6,038 bases of DNA, taken from NCBI GenBank assembly GCA_002360295.1, contig DEQI01000016.1:1-6038 (forward strand). The letters are read 5' to 3'. Shown one piece after another: positions 1 to 5,897 of this stretch (position 1 is the first letter of the stretch; each line of letters opens with the position of its first letter). The DNA is from Planococcaceae bacterium UBA3370 (GTDB lineage Bacteria; Bacillota; Bacilli; Bacillales_A; Planococcaceae). The translations under genes and the position numbers were made by a program. The notes under the pieces were generated by a model that was given only the letters and a program-made list of their open reading frames with translations, was not told where the DNA came from and searched no databases.

Positions 1-696
1 AAACCCATTCCCCCGTATACCTAGTAAGTTTTCCTCAGGTACTTGGACATTATCTAAAATGAGTTCTGTCGTATTCGAAGCGTTTAAACCCATCTTTTCA
101 TAGTCACTTTTGATCGTAAATCCTTCTGCATTAGTTGGAACAATGATGGCACTAATCTCTTTTTTTCCTTCATTCATTCCTGTTATGGCCGTTAATGCTA
201 AATGCTTTGCATAACTAGCATTCGTTATAAACACTTTTGTTCCATTAATCGTAAATTTTCCATCTGCTAAACCTGCTTTCGTCTCTGTTCCTCCTGCATC
301 TGATCCTGCGTTTGCTTCAGTTAAGCCGAATGCACCGAATGATTCACCCGTACAAATCGGCACTAAATAACGTTGCTTTTGCTCTTCTGTTCCAAATAAA
401 TGTAGTGGCGCACCACCAAGTGAAATGTGTGCAGAATACGTAATGCCCGTTGATGCACAAACGCGACTCAATTCTTCTGTTACGATAGCAAAACTGATTG
501 TGTCCGCTCCTGCACCACCATAGGCTTCTGGAAAAGGTAAACCCATCATCCCCATTTGTGAAAGCTGTTCAAAAATATTTTTCGGAAACGCTTTCGTGCG
601 ATCCCGCTCTATTGCACCGGGAGCAACTACTTCATTGGCAAATTCCTTCATTGTCTTTTTTATCATCGTCTGTTCATCTGTTAAATCAAAATGCAT
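1..696 (-). CDS. Acyl-CoA dehydrogenase, N-terminal 232 residues (cut by window edge)
   Basis: This is a flavoprotein that introduces the alpha,beta double bond into an acyl-CoA and passes electrons to ETF; it acts in the cytoplasm in fatty-acid or branched-chain acyl-CoA degradation. The translation starts MHFDLTDEQTMIKKT. Residues 1-120 form the alpha-helical N-terminal domain (EELSRVCAST near 74-83, GTEEQKQRYL at 102-111). The family signature GLTEANAGSDAGG lies at 124-136, and the FAD-contacting NGTKVFITNA at 151-160. KMGLNASNTTEL at 201-212 closes the middle beta domain. The family is about 380 residues long, so the C-terminal helical domain with the catalytic Glu lies outside the window. 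ATG at 696 is chosen because AAAGGGGTG lies just upstream and the protein begins as the family does. It resembles B. subtilis AcdA most, from memory, but substrate chain length cannot be told, so no symbol is given. It forms its own unit after the terminator at 931-970. Confidence 0.95.
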   Translation of the reverse strand, partial: MHFDLTDEQTMIKKTMKEFANEVVAPGAIERDRTKAFPKNIFEQLSQMGMMGLPFPEAYGGAGADTISFAIVTEELSRVCASTGITYSAHISLGGAPLHLFGTEEQKQRYLVPICTGESFGAFGLTEANAGSDAGGTETKAGLADGKFTINGTKVFITNASYAKHLALTAITGMNEGKKEISAIIVPTNAEGFTIKSDYEKMGLNASNTTELILDNVQVPEENLLGIRGNGF

Positions 697-872
697 AATG
701 CCCACCCCTTTATTCGACATTGCCTTGCATCTCTATTTTAATAGAAAAAACTGTAATTTAACAGGAAATATTTGAGTAAACGAGAATAACAAAAACATTT
801 CACTAAACTTGTCCTTGATTGTTATGCTTTTTTGGCTGTAGCCATGTCCTGGATGATACTCGCTCGGTGTGT

Positions 873-900
873 ATATTAATTTTAGTGGGGAATTAGTAAA
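873..900 (-). promoter_or_regulatory. Candidate SigA promoter for the acyl-CoA dehydrogenase
   Basis: Read on the minus strand, TTTACT (895-900) is followed after 16 bases by TAATAT (873-878), a moderate match to the SigA -35 and -10 elements. It would start RNA near 866 and leave a leader of about 170 bases before the ATG at 696. It is the best candidate I found between the upstream terminator and the gene, but both hexamers match only 4 of 6 consensus bases and AT-rich DNA gives such matches by chance. Confidence 0.3.
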
Positions 901-902
901 GT

Positions 903-917
903 TTATAATTATTCTCA
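903..917. promoter_or_regulatory. Fur-box-like palindrome upstream of the acyl-CoA dehydrogenase
   Basis: TTATAATTATTCTCA matches the 7-1-7 Fur consensus TGATAATNATTATCA at 12 of 14 informative positions. It sits directly upstream of the candidate -35 at 895-900, a position where a bound repressor could block polymerase. Fur is the ferric-uptake repressor of Bacillales; an iron link for an acyl-CoA dehydrogenase (a flavoprotein that needs no iron) is not obvious. The same stretch holds GAATGA on the minus strand, which equals a FadR half-site, but the second half is not conserved. Confidence 0.3.
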
Positions 918-930
918 TTCGTGACCTGAA

Positions 931-970
931 AATAAAAAACTGTCTAAAATGTGGATATCATTTTAGACAG
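931..970 (-). terminator. Intrinsic terminator after the membrane protein gene
   Basis: CTGTCTAAAATG (940-951) and its exact complement (959-970) form a perfect 12-bp stem with a 7-base loop. On the minus strand the hairpin is followed by GTTTTTTATTTT. It begins 13 bases after the stop of the 984-1535 gene. There is no T-run on the plus-strand side, so it acts in one direction and insulates the downstream acyl-CoA dehydrogenase. Confidence 0.92.
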
Positions 971-983
971 TCAATATTTATTA

Positions 984-1535
984 TCAAATAAACCAATAAA
1001 TAATCATCGCAACTAGACCTAGGCCACCTGATATTGTAAAGTACGTAATTTTTAATTTAAGCCCAAAAAAAAGCCATAAACAACAATTTAAAGCTAATGC
1101 CCCATATAAAACGGGATTATTTTGCGGGAAGTACGTTAAACATATTCGCACTGTCACCGCTAATAATAACAATGCCCCACTGACATGCAAAATCGGTGTA
1201 ATGAGTTGATTTCTTTTAGCAAAATAAAAGGCACCAAACAGGCAAGCTATTGCTGCTATACCTGCTACAACTGATAGTAGCCATACCCAATCTAAAGTAA
1301 ATAATAAGGCAACTAAAATGATAGCAAAGACTGGTATACATACATATTTGGCTATATTTATTCGTTTTTCTTGTGCTTTAATTGCTTTCGATGCGTCTCC
1401 TTTTAATTCTTCATTTTCAAAATTCCCCTCTGTATAGAGAGTCATTAAAAAATCACAATAATGTTCGGGTAATAATTTATTTTTCTTCCAAAAGGAAATT
1501 TCGTTCACGATTATTTTTTTTCGTTCATTTGACAT
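984..1535 (-). CDS. Uncharacterised integral membrane protein with five predicted helices
   Basis: The 183-residue protein has a charged cytosolic head of about 60 residues, then five hydrophobic segments at roughly 62-80, 83-106, 111-134, 141-159 and 163-183. The last ends at the C-terminus with no tail. Head segments such as FWKKNKLLPEHYCDF (15-29) and LYTEG (33-37) look conserved in style and resemble, from memory, heads of unnamed Bacillales membrane proteins; I cannot name a family with confidence. There is no signal peptide, no enzyme motif and no metal-binding pattern beyond scattered Cys (27, 65, 98, 132, 151, 152). GGAG lies 9 bases before the ATG, supporting the start. It stands alone between the sigA terminator and its own terminator, so it appears monocistronic. 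In B. subtilis this slot after sigA holds cytochrome gene cccA; this protein is unrelated to it (no CXXCH). That it is a real gene is well supported; its function is unknown. Confidence 0.85.
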   Translation of the reverse strand: MSNERKKIIVNEISFWKKNKLLPEHYCDFLMTLYTEGNFENEELKGDASKAIKAQEKRINIAKYVCIPVFAIILVALLFTLDWVWLLSVVAGIAAIACLFGAFYFAKRNQLITPILHVSGALLLLAVTVRICLTYFPQNNPVLYGALALNCCLWLFFGLKLKITYFTISGGLGLVAMIIYWFI

Positions 1536-1804
1536 TTAGTTATCTCCAAAACTATATAATTATGTATCGAAATATGGTAGATGGCTTATCCATCATAAAC
1601 TAACAACATCACTATATATTTCGACATTTTTTTAAAGATGTTTACTTTATTCCTGCTAGCATGAATCGTAAAATGAATTTCCATCATATTTAAATAATCC
1701 TCAACCTCTCTAAATCATGATTGTTTCAGATTCTCCTGCAAGAAAGTTTACAAAATTTGGGTTACGTTATATCATAATGCTAACTACTATCTTTATGAAA
1801 AAAT
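1536..1804. other. Intergenic region between the sigA terminator and the membrane protein gene
   Basis: No gene, RNA gene or sizeable repeat is visible here. It must carry the minus-strand promoter of the 984-1535 gene, because the sigA terminator lies upstream, but I see only weak candidates (TTTACG at 1667-1672 with TAAAGT at 1644-1649, 17 bases apart; an isolated TATAGT -10-like hexamer at 1611-1616). ACTATATA recurs at 1551-1558 and 1611-1618. The strongest promoter-like signal in it faces the other way (1747-1775, listed separately). Confidence 0.5.
1747..1775 (+). promoter_or_regulatory. SigA-type promoter candidate on the plus strand, antisense to sigA
   Basis: TTTACA (1747-1752), a 17-base spacer and TATCAT (1770-1775) match the SigA consensus at 10 of 12 hexamer positions with ideal spacing. 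It points rightwards, with a start near 1782, into the sigA terminator hairpin and then antisense across the 3' end of sigA. No plus-strand gene follows. It may be chance or may drive a short antisense RNA. Confidence 0.35.
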
Positions 1805-1849
1805 ACTATAAAAAAACAGTAGGCAACTACTCGACTAGTTTGCCTACTG
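1805..1849 (-). terminator. Intrinsic terminator of the dnaG-sigA operon
   Basis: Arms at 1817-1829 and 1836-1849 pair (CAGTAGGCAA with TTGCCTACTG, extended by CTA/TAG with one bulged T) around a 6-base loop. On the minus strand the stem is followed by a run of seven T, then ATAGTATTTTTT. It lies 37 bases after the sigA stop codon, so sigA is the last gene of its operon. Confidence 0.92.
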
Positions 1850-1886
1850 CCTAAACATCCCAGCTAAAGCTGTCATGTCTTATATT

Positions 1887-3014
1887 TTATTCAAGGAAGT
1901 CCTTTAAACGCTTAGAACGAGATGGGTGACGTAGTTTACGTAACGCTTTTGCCTCGATTTGGCGGATACGTTCACGTGTTACCCCAAACACTTTACCGAC
2001 CTCTTCTAATGTCCGAGTACGACCATCATCTAAACCGAAACGAAGTCGTAGTACATTTTCTTCACGGTCTGTTAATGTATCCAGTACATCTTCTAATTGT
2101 TCTTTTAATAATTCATATGCTGCATGATCCGATGGTGATTGCGCTTCAGAGTCTTCAATGAAGTCTCCTAAATGGGAATCGTCTTCTTCACCAATTGGTG
2201 TTTCAAGTGAAACCGGCTCTTGTGCAATTTTTAAAATTTCACGTACTTTTTCAGGTGTTAAATCCATTTCCTCTCCGATTTCTTCTGGAGAAGGTTCACG
2301 ACCTAAATCTTGTAATAATTGACGCTGAACGCGGATTAATTTATTAATTGTTTCCACCATATGCACTGGAATACGAATTGTTCGTGCTTGGTCAGCAATT
2401 GCACGTGTAATGGCTTGGCGAATCCACCAAGTAGCATAAGTTGAAAACTTGAATCCTTTACGATGGTCAAATTTTTCAACTGCTTTAATAAGCCCCATGT
2501 TCCCCTCTTGAATTAAATCCAAGAAGAGCATGCCGCGACCTACATAACGCTTCGCAATCGAAACAACAAGACGTAAATTGGCTTCAGCTAAACGTTTACG
2601 TGCCTCTTCGTCTCCTTGCTCAATTAATTCAGCTAGACGAATTTCTTCTTCTGCAGAAAGTAAGTCAACGCGACCAATTTCTTTTAAATACATACGCACT
2701 GGGTCATTAATTTTAACACCAGGTGGAACGCTTAAATCGTTTAAATCAAAAGCTTCCTCGGTAGCTTCTTGCTTTGATAACGCTTCTTCTTCAAACTCCT
2801 CTTTACCTTCTACTGTAATACTTAATGTATTTTCAATATTCTCTGCGAAATGGAAAATCTCTTCATTTTCTAATTCAAATGGAGTTAATCGATCGGAAAT
2901 TTCCTTCATAGAAATTTCGCCTTCTGTTTTTGCTTTTGCGTTCAGAAGCTGTTTTACCTCTTCTAATGTATGTTCATTTACTGTTTCTTTCGAACGTTCT
3001 GACTTGTCCGCCAT
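1887..3014 (-). CDS. sigA: RNA polymerase primary sigma factor SigA (RpoD, sigma-43)
   Basis: The 375-residue housekeeping sigma factor binds core RNA polymerase and recognises -10/-35 promoters. An acidic, variable region 1.1 spans about 1-90, region 1.2 about 103-136 ([20 protein letters not shown]), and region 2 about 139-222, with the core-binding, promoter-melting block [19 protein letters not shown] and the -10 readers [19 protein letters not shown]. Region 3 spans about 217-290, and region 4.2 holds the -35 helix-turn-helix [20 protein letters not shown] (335-354). The protein ends SKRLKDFLE as in B. subtilis SigA (371 residues). A longer frame opens at TTG 3035, but its first residues translate the Shine-Dalgarno itself, so ATG 3014 is the start. 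It follows dnaG by 32 bases and is cotranscribed with it. Regions 2-4 look almost unchanged from B. subtilis; the sequence differences concentrate in region 1.1. Confidence 0.99.
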   Translation of the reverse strand: MADKSERSKETVNEHTLEEVKQLLNAKAKTEGEISMKEISDRLTPFELENEEIFHFAENIENTLSITVEGKEEFEEEALSKQEATEEAFDLNDLSVPPGVKINDPVRMYLKEIGRVDLLSAEEEIRLAELIEQGDEEARKRLAEANLRLVVSIAKRYVGRGMLFLDLIQEGNMGLIKAVEKFDHRKGFKFSTYATWWIRQAITRAIADQARTIRIPVHMVETINKLIRVQRQLLQDLGREPSPEEIGEEMDLTPEKVREILKIAQEPVSLETPIGEEDDSHLGDFIEDSEAQSPSDHAAYELLKEQLEDVLDTLTDREENVLRLRFGLDDGRTRTLEEVGKVFGVTRERIRQIEAKALRKLRHPSRSKRLKDFLE

Positions 3015-3020
3015 AAACCT

Positions 3021-3030
3021 TCCTCCTTCT
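3021..3030 (-). promoter_or_regulatory. Ribosome binding site that fixes the sigA start
   Basis: AGAAGGAGGA on the minus strand contains AAGGAGG 7 bases before ATG 3014. This strong site lies inside the TTG-extended frame, which rules out the longer start. Confidence 0.9.
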
Positions 3031-3046
3031 AACAACCAAATCGGGG

Positions 3047-4867
3047 TTACATCGCTGTTATTGACCTTCTTAAATGAATAATTTGCTGCATAATTTCCAT
3101 TGCACGCTTATATTCATGCATTTTTTCAGCTTCCATCTGATCGTGTCGTAAAGTGTCAATTTCCATTTGAATGCGATGCTTTTTAATTTGCTTTAAGCAA
3201 TCTGCAATTTCAGCTTCTGTATGATCAGGATCTCGCTCTACAAGTGCTGCATCCATCACAATTTTTCTCAGCTCTGTATCATCTAAAATTTCAACAAATC
3301 GATGATAATCAGCCGAGCTGTATTCTTCATAAAAGCCGATTAATCGGACAAATACTGCCGTATATTCATCCCTTACAAAGGGTTGCTCACCACTTTGCAT
3401 GATTTTGTCGACCACACTTACACTATGCAACATATGTGACAATAATAATCGCTCAGCACGCTCAGTTGCTGTTACTGGCTGCTTATTTTGCTTTTGTTCG
3501 ATAATGGCGCGCTCACGAGGTTGTTCGCGCTTAAATTGCTTCACTTGATCGGCTTCTAGCTTACGATATTGTGCATAAATGGCATCTGTTGAAATGTTCG
3601 TTTCGCTTGCAAGCTGTTTTATATATAAATCACGTTCGATCGGTGAAGACGTTCCAACGAGCTGCTCTAATACTTCTTGTATATATTGCAGCACATCATT
3701 TTCAAATTGAAAGTTTTTATTGCGCCTTGCATGCAACATCATAAAAGCGATTAGCGTATGAGGCTTTTCTATAATTTGTTTTTTAAATGCTTCGGCTCCG
3801 TATTGTCTAATGTAATCGTCTGGATCAAGCTTGTCCGGTAATACAGCAACTTCTACCTTTAAGCGTTCAGCTTTTAGCATTTCTGCAGAACGTTTTGCAC
3901 CATCTAGCCCAGCATTATCCCCATCATAGCAAATCGTAACTTGCTCCACTAAGCGCTTGAGCTTTTGGATATGCTGTGGCGTGAGTGACGTTCCCATTGT
4001 AGCAACGACATTGAAGACACCTGCATTACTTGCAGCGAGGGCATCGGCAAAACCTTCCATTAAAACGACTTGACGTGTTTTTCGAATCGCGGCTCTTGCT
4101 TTATCTAGATTGAATAAAACTTGACTCTTATGGAAGAGTGGTGATTCAGGGCTATTTAAGTATTTCGCTTCATCTGCACTACTATTTAAAATTCGCCCTG
4201 AAAAGGCAATTACCTTCCCATTTTCATCGCGAATTGGAAACATTATTCTTCCTCTAAAACGGTCAAAATACGAGTCATCGCTTTCTTTTCGAATAACGAG
4301 ACCACATTCCGCCATTTCCTCTAAAGAAAAACCTTTTCTTTCAAGGAGTAAAGTCAATGAATCCCAAGCCGGAAGTGACCAACCAATTTGATAGTTTTCG
4401 ATTAGTTCTCGTGTAAAACCTCGATCCATCAAGTATTGTAAAGCTACTTCCCCTTCTTCTGTATTCATCAATAAATGATGATAAAATTCTGCAGCAAACT
4501 CATGTGCCTCACGCATTTTTTGTTCTGCTTGTGAAACTGGCTTTGCAGGTTGTCCATTAGATGTTAGCTGAACATCTATAGAGACGCCAACACGCTCGCC
4601 AAGTTTTACTACTGCATCAGGAAATGAGACGTTCTCAATGTCCATTATAAATGTTATGGCATTTCCTCCTGCTCCGCATCCAAAGCAATGAAAAATTTGT
4701 TTGTCCTGCGATACAGAAAAAGATGGAGTTTGCTCCCCATGAAATGGACATAGCCCAAACCAGTTGCGTCCTCTTTTTGTTAGCTGCATATAATCGCTAA
4801 TGACGTCGACTATATCGGACTGCGAACGAATCTGTTCAATTAATTGTTCAGGTATTTTCCCAGTCAT
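3047..4867 (-). CDS. dnaG: DNA primase DnaG
   Basis: The 606-residue primase makes the RNA primers for chromosome replication at the fork and is recruited by the replicative helicase. An N-terminal CHC2 zinc-binding domain (about 1-100) has ligands C40, H43, C61 and C64 in GLCPFH and HCFGCG. The catalytic core carries the basic strand [10 protein letters not shown] (203-212), then the TOPRIM fold with the metal-binding acid E271 in EGFADAL and D315/D317 in [19 protein letters not shown] (346-357) closes the TOPRIM part. The C-terminal third (about 465-606) is the helicase-binding helical domain, joined by a charged linker at 440-468. Length agrees with B. subtilis DnaG (603). The frame is open from TTG 4900, but ATG 4867 has a near-perfect Shine-Dalgarno and the normal N-terminus, so it is chosen. 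It is the first gene of the dnaG-sigA operon here; B. subtilis has yqxD before it, and it is absent. Confidence 0.99.
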   Translation of the reverse strand: MTGKIPEQLIEQIRSQSDIVDVISDYMQLTKRGRNWFGLCPFHGEQTPSFSVSQDKQIFHCFGCGAGGNAITFIMDIENVSFPDAVVKLGERVGVSIDVQLTSNGQPAKPVSQAEQKMREAHEFAAEFYHHLLMNTEEGEVALQYLMDRGFTRELIENYQIGWSLPAWDSLTLLLERKGFSLEEMAECGLVIRKESDDSYFDRFRGRIMFPIRDENGKVIAFSGRILNSSADEAKYLNSPESPLFHKSQVLFNLDKARAAIRKTRQVVLMEGFADALAASNAGVFNVVATMGTSLTPQHIQKLKRLVEQVTICYDGDNAGLDGAKRSAEMLKAERLKVEVAVLPDKLDPDDYIRQYGAEAFKKQIIEKPHTLIAFMMLHARRNKNFQFENDVLQYIQEVLEQLVGTSSPIERDLYIKQLASETNISTDAIYAQYRKLEADQVKQFKREQPRERAIIEQKQNKQPVTATERAERLLLSHMLHSVSVVDKIMQSGEQPFVRDEYTAVFVRLIGFYEEYSSADYHRFVEILDDTELRKIVMDAALVERDPDHTEAEIADCLKQIKKHRIQMEIDTLRHDQMEAEKMHEYKRAMEIMQQIIHLRRSITAM

Positions 4868-4870
4868 TTT

Positions 4871-4882
4871 ATCACCATCTTT
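4871..4882 (-). promoter_or_regulatory. Ribosome binding site that fixes the dnaG start
   Basis: AAAGATGGTGAT matches the anti-Shine-Dalgarno complement AAAGGAGGTGAT at 10 of 12 positions and ends 3 bases before ATG 4867. It uses the 3' GGTGAT part of the complement rather than the usual GGAGG core. It decides against the upstream TTG at 4900. Confidence 0.8.
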
Positions 4883-4899
4883 AGTTGCTAAATAACACA

Positions 4900-4926
4900 A
4901 TTCGAGATATATTTTTAAATCCCTCT
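4900..4926 (-). promoter_or_regulatory. SigH-type promoter candidate for dnaG-sigA
   Basis: On the minus strand AGAGGGATT (4918-4926) matches the SigH -35 RNAGGAWWW with one mismatch. After 11 bases, CTCGAAT (4900-4906) matches RNNGAAT with one mismatch. RNA would start near 4893, about 25 bases before ATG 4867 and just ahead of the dnaG ribosome binding site. The B. subtilis sigA operon is known to have a SigH-dependent promoter used at the start of sporulation, which gives this match biological support. Confidence 0.5.
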
Positions 4927-4967
4927 ATTTTACGACAAAAAATTAAGTTTTTTTCATAAATAGTCTT

Positions 4968-4985
4968 GGTAACATTATTTTTACC
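4968..4985. repeat. Short inverted repeat in the dnaG leader
   Basis: GGTAA and TTACC are separated by 8 AT-rich bases, just downstream of the predicted SigA start near 4990. It could be a small operator or a weak RNA hairpin; at 5 bp per arm it may be chance. Confidence 0.25.
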
Positions 4986-4996
4986 ACAATTTTATC

Positions 4997-5025
4997 ATTA
5001 TAAAACAATAAGTAATATTTATCCA
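4997..5025 (-). promoter_or_regulatory. SigA-type promoter candidate for dnaG-sigA
   Basis: On the minus strand TGGATA (5020-5025) is followed after 17 bases by a perfect TATAAT (4997-5002). It lies directly after the yqfL terminator and would give a leader of about 120 bases before dnaG. It is the natural vegetative promoter of the dnaG-sigA unit. A near-consensus DnaA box overlaps its -35. Confidence 0.55.
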
Positions 5026-5027
5026 TA
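5019..5027 (+). promoter_or_regulatory. Near-consensus DnaA box over the dnaG promoter
   Basis: TTATCCATA differs from the DnaA box TTATCCACA at one of nine bases and covers the -35 hexamer at 5020-5025. It is a single copy with no second box seen nearby, so binding is uncertain. Confidence 0.3.
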
Positions 5028-5040
5028 CTTTTTTCATAAA

Positions 5041-5076
5041 AAAGAGAAAAAAACCTCCTCCTTTAGACAGAGGCGG
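5041..5076 (-). terminator. Intrinsic terminator of the ccpN-yqfL unit
   Basis: Starting right after the yqfL stop codon, CCGCCTC (5070-5076, minus-strand reading) pairs with GAGGAGG (5054-5060) across a 9-base loop with one G-A mismatch. The stem is followed by TTTTTTTCTCTTTTTT. It separates yqfL from dnaG. The distal arm resembles a Shine-Dalgarno but has no start codon after it. Confidence 0.85.
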
Positions 5077-5889
5077 CTAATGATTGCTTTGTATTTTTTC
5101 TAAAATGACATTCGCAGTCTCTTCTACTGCTTTATTTGTCACATCAATTACTTCACAACCAATTTTATTAATAATCTTATAAAAATGCTCTATTTCCTGC
5201 TCTATTCGACTATGCTGCGCATAAATTGCATCATCACTTAGCCCAAGAGTTTTTAGCCTTTCTTTACGAATGTTATTCAGCTTATCAGGAGAAATAACAA
5301 GACCAAAGCATTTTTTCGGGTCTACCGAATATAGTTCTGATGGCGGAACAATTTCTGGAACGAGTGGTACATTAGCAACCTTCAAGCTTTTATGTGCTAA
5401 GTATTGAGATAATGGCGTTTTCGAGGTTCTTGATACTCCTACTAACACAATGTCTGCAAGCTTTATACCACGCGGATCTCGACCGTCATCGTATTTGACA
5501 GCAAATTCAATGGCTTCGATTTTTTTGAAATAATCTTCATCTAATCGATGCACGATTCCCGGACGTTCTAATGGCTGTTCATTTAAAGAACGCTCGATTA
5601 ATTCCATCATAGGTCCTAGCAAATCGATGGCCGATATTTGATTTTCGACACTTGTTGAATAAAGCTTGTTTCTCATTTCTCTTTCTACTAATGTATAAAT
5701 AATAACTGCTTTTTGCTTTTTAGCCATATTGACGATCTTGTCTATACTATCCATCGACTTAACATGAGGAAATCGTTGAATAACGACATTATCAAAATTG
5801 GGTCTAAATTGACTAACGACAGCTCTTACTGTTAATTCACCTGTTTCACCAACCGAGTCTGACACAACAAATATATGTAACTTTTTCAT
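5077..5889 (-). CDS. yqfL: Pyruvate, phosphate dikinase regulatory protein (PDRP, DUF299), YqfL type
   Basis: This 270-residue cytosolic enzyme belongs to the family of bifunctional Ser/Thr kinase/pyrophosphorylases that switch PPDK off by ADP-dependent phosphorylation of an active-site Thr and on again by Pi-dependent dephosphorylation. The N-terminus has the family opening HIFVVSDSVGETGE (5-18). The phosphate-binding loop GVSRTSKTPLSQYLA is at 151-165, preceded by DDGRDPRG (134-141), and KLNNIRKER (203-211) follows. Length is normal. Start ATG 5889 has AGGTG 5 bases upstream. It follows the CBS-domain gene by 8 bases, and its ribosome binding site overlaps that gene's stop codon (TAGGTG), so translational coupling is likely. 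In B. subtilis YqfL is reported to modulate the activity of the neighbouring repressor CcpN. No ppdK lies in the window, so which target is served here is unresolved. Confidence 0.96.
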   Translation of the reverse strand: MKKLHIFVVSDSVGETGELTVRAVVSQFRPNFDNVVIQRFPHVKSMDSIDKIVNMAKKQKAVIIYTLVEREMRNKLYSTSVENQISAIDLLGPMMELIERSLNEQPLERPGIVHRLDEDYFKKIEAIEFAVKYDDGRDPRGIKLADIVLVGVSRTSKTPLSQYLAHKSLKVANVPLVPEIVPPSELYSVDPKKCFGLVISPDKLNNIRKERLKTLGLSDDAIYAQHSRIEQEIEHFYKIINKIGCEVIDVTNKAVEETANVILEKIQSNH

Positions 5890-5897
5890 TATGGCAC

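Noticed and set aside
733..918. 61-codon open frame on the minus strand upstream of the acyl-CoA dehydrogenase
   Set aside because: It has no convincing ribosome binding site (AGGTC at best), no recognisable domain and an amino-acid make-up typical of AT-rich noncoding DNA. It overlaps the candidate promoter region and Fur-like box. A MATAKKA mini-frame inside it also lacks a proper site.
1795..1854. 19-residue plus-strand peptide after the promoter at 1747-1775
   Set aside because: There is no Shine-Dalgarno before the ATG, and the frame runs straight through the sigA terminator hairpin, whose sequence is explained by termination.
1861..1872. CAGCTAAAGCTG palindrome between the sigA stop and its terminator
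   Set aside because: A 5-bp stem with a 2-base loop and no T-run is too small to support a function.
3015..3035. Extended sigA start at TTG 3035
   Set aside because: The extra residues LEGGRF are the translation of the ribosome binding site of ATG 3014.
2578..3081. 167-codon plus-strand frame across the 5' half of sigA and the end of dnaG
   Set aside because: It is serine-rich and antisense to two strongly conserved genes, with no ribosome binding site or family resemblance; it is a mirror of their codon bias. The shorter plus-strand frames at 498-698, 1382-1603 and 1922-2161 fail for the same reason.
4868..4900. Extended dnaG start at TTG 4900
   Set aside because: No Shine-Dalgarno precedes it, while ATG 4867 has a near-perfect one and the normal DnaG N-terminus. 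The predicted SigH transcript would also start near 4893 and exclude it.
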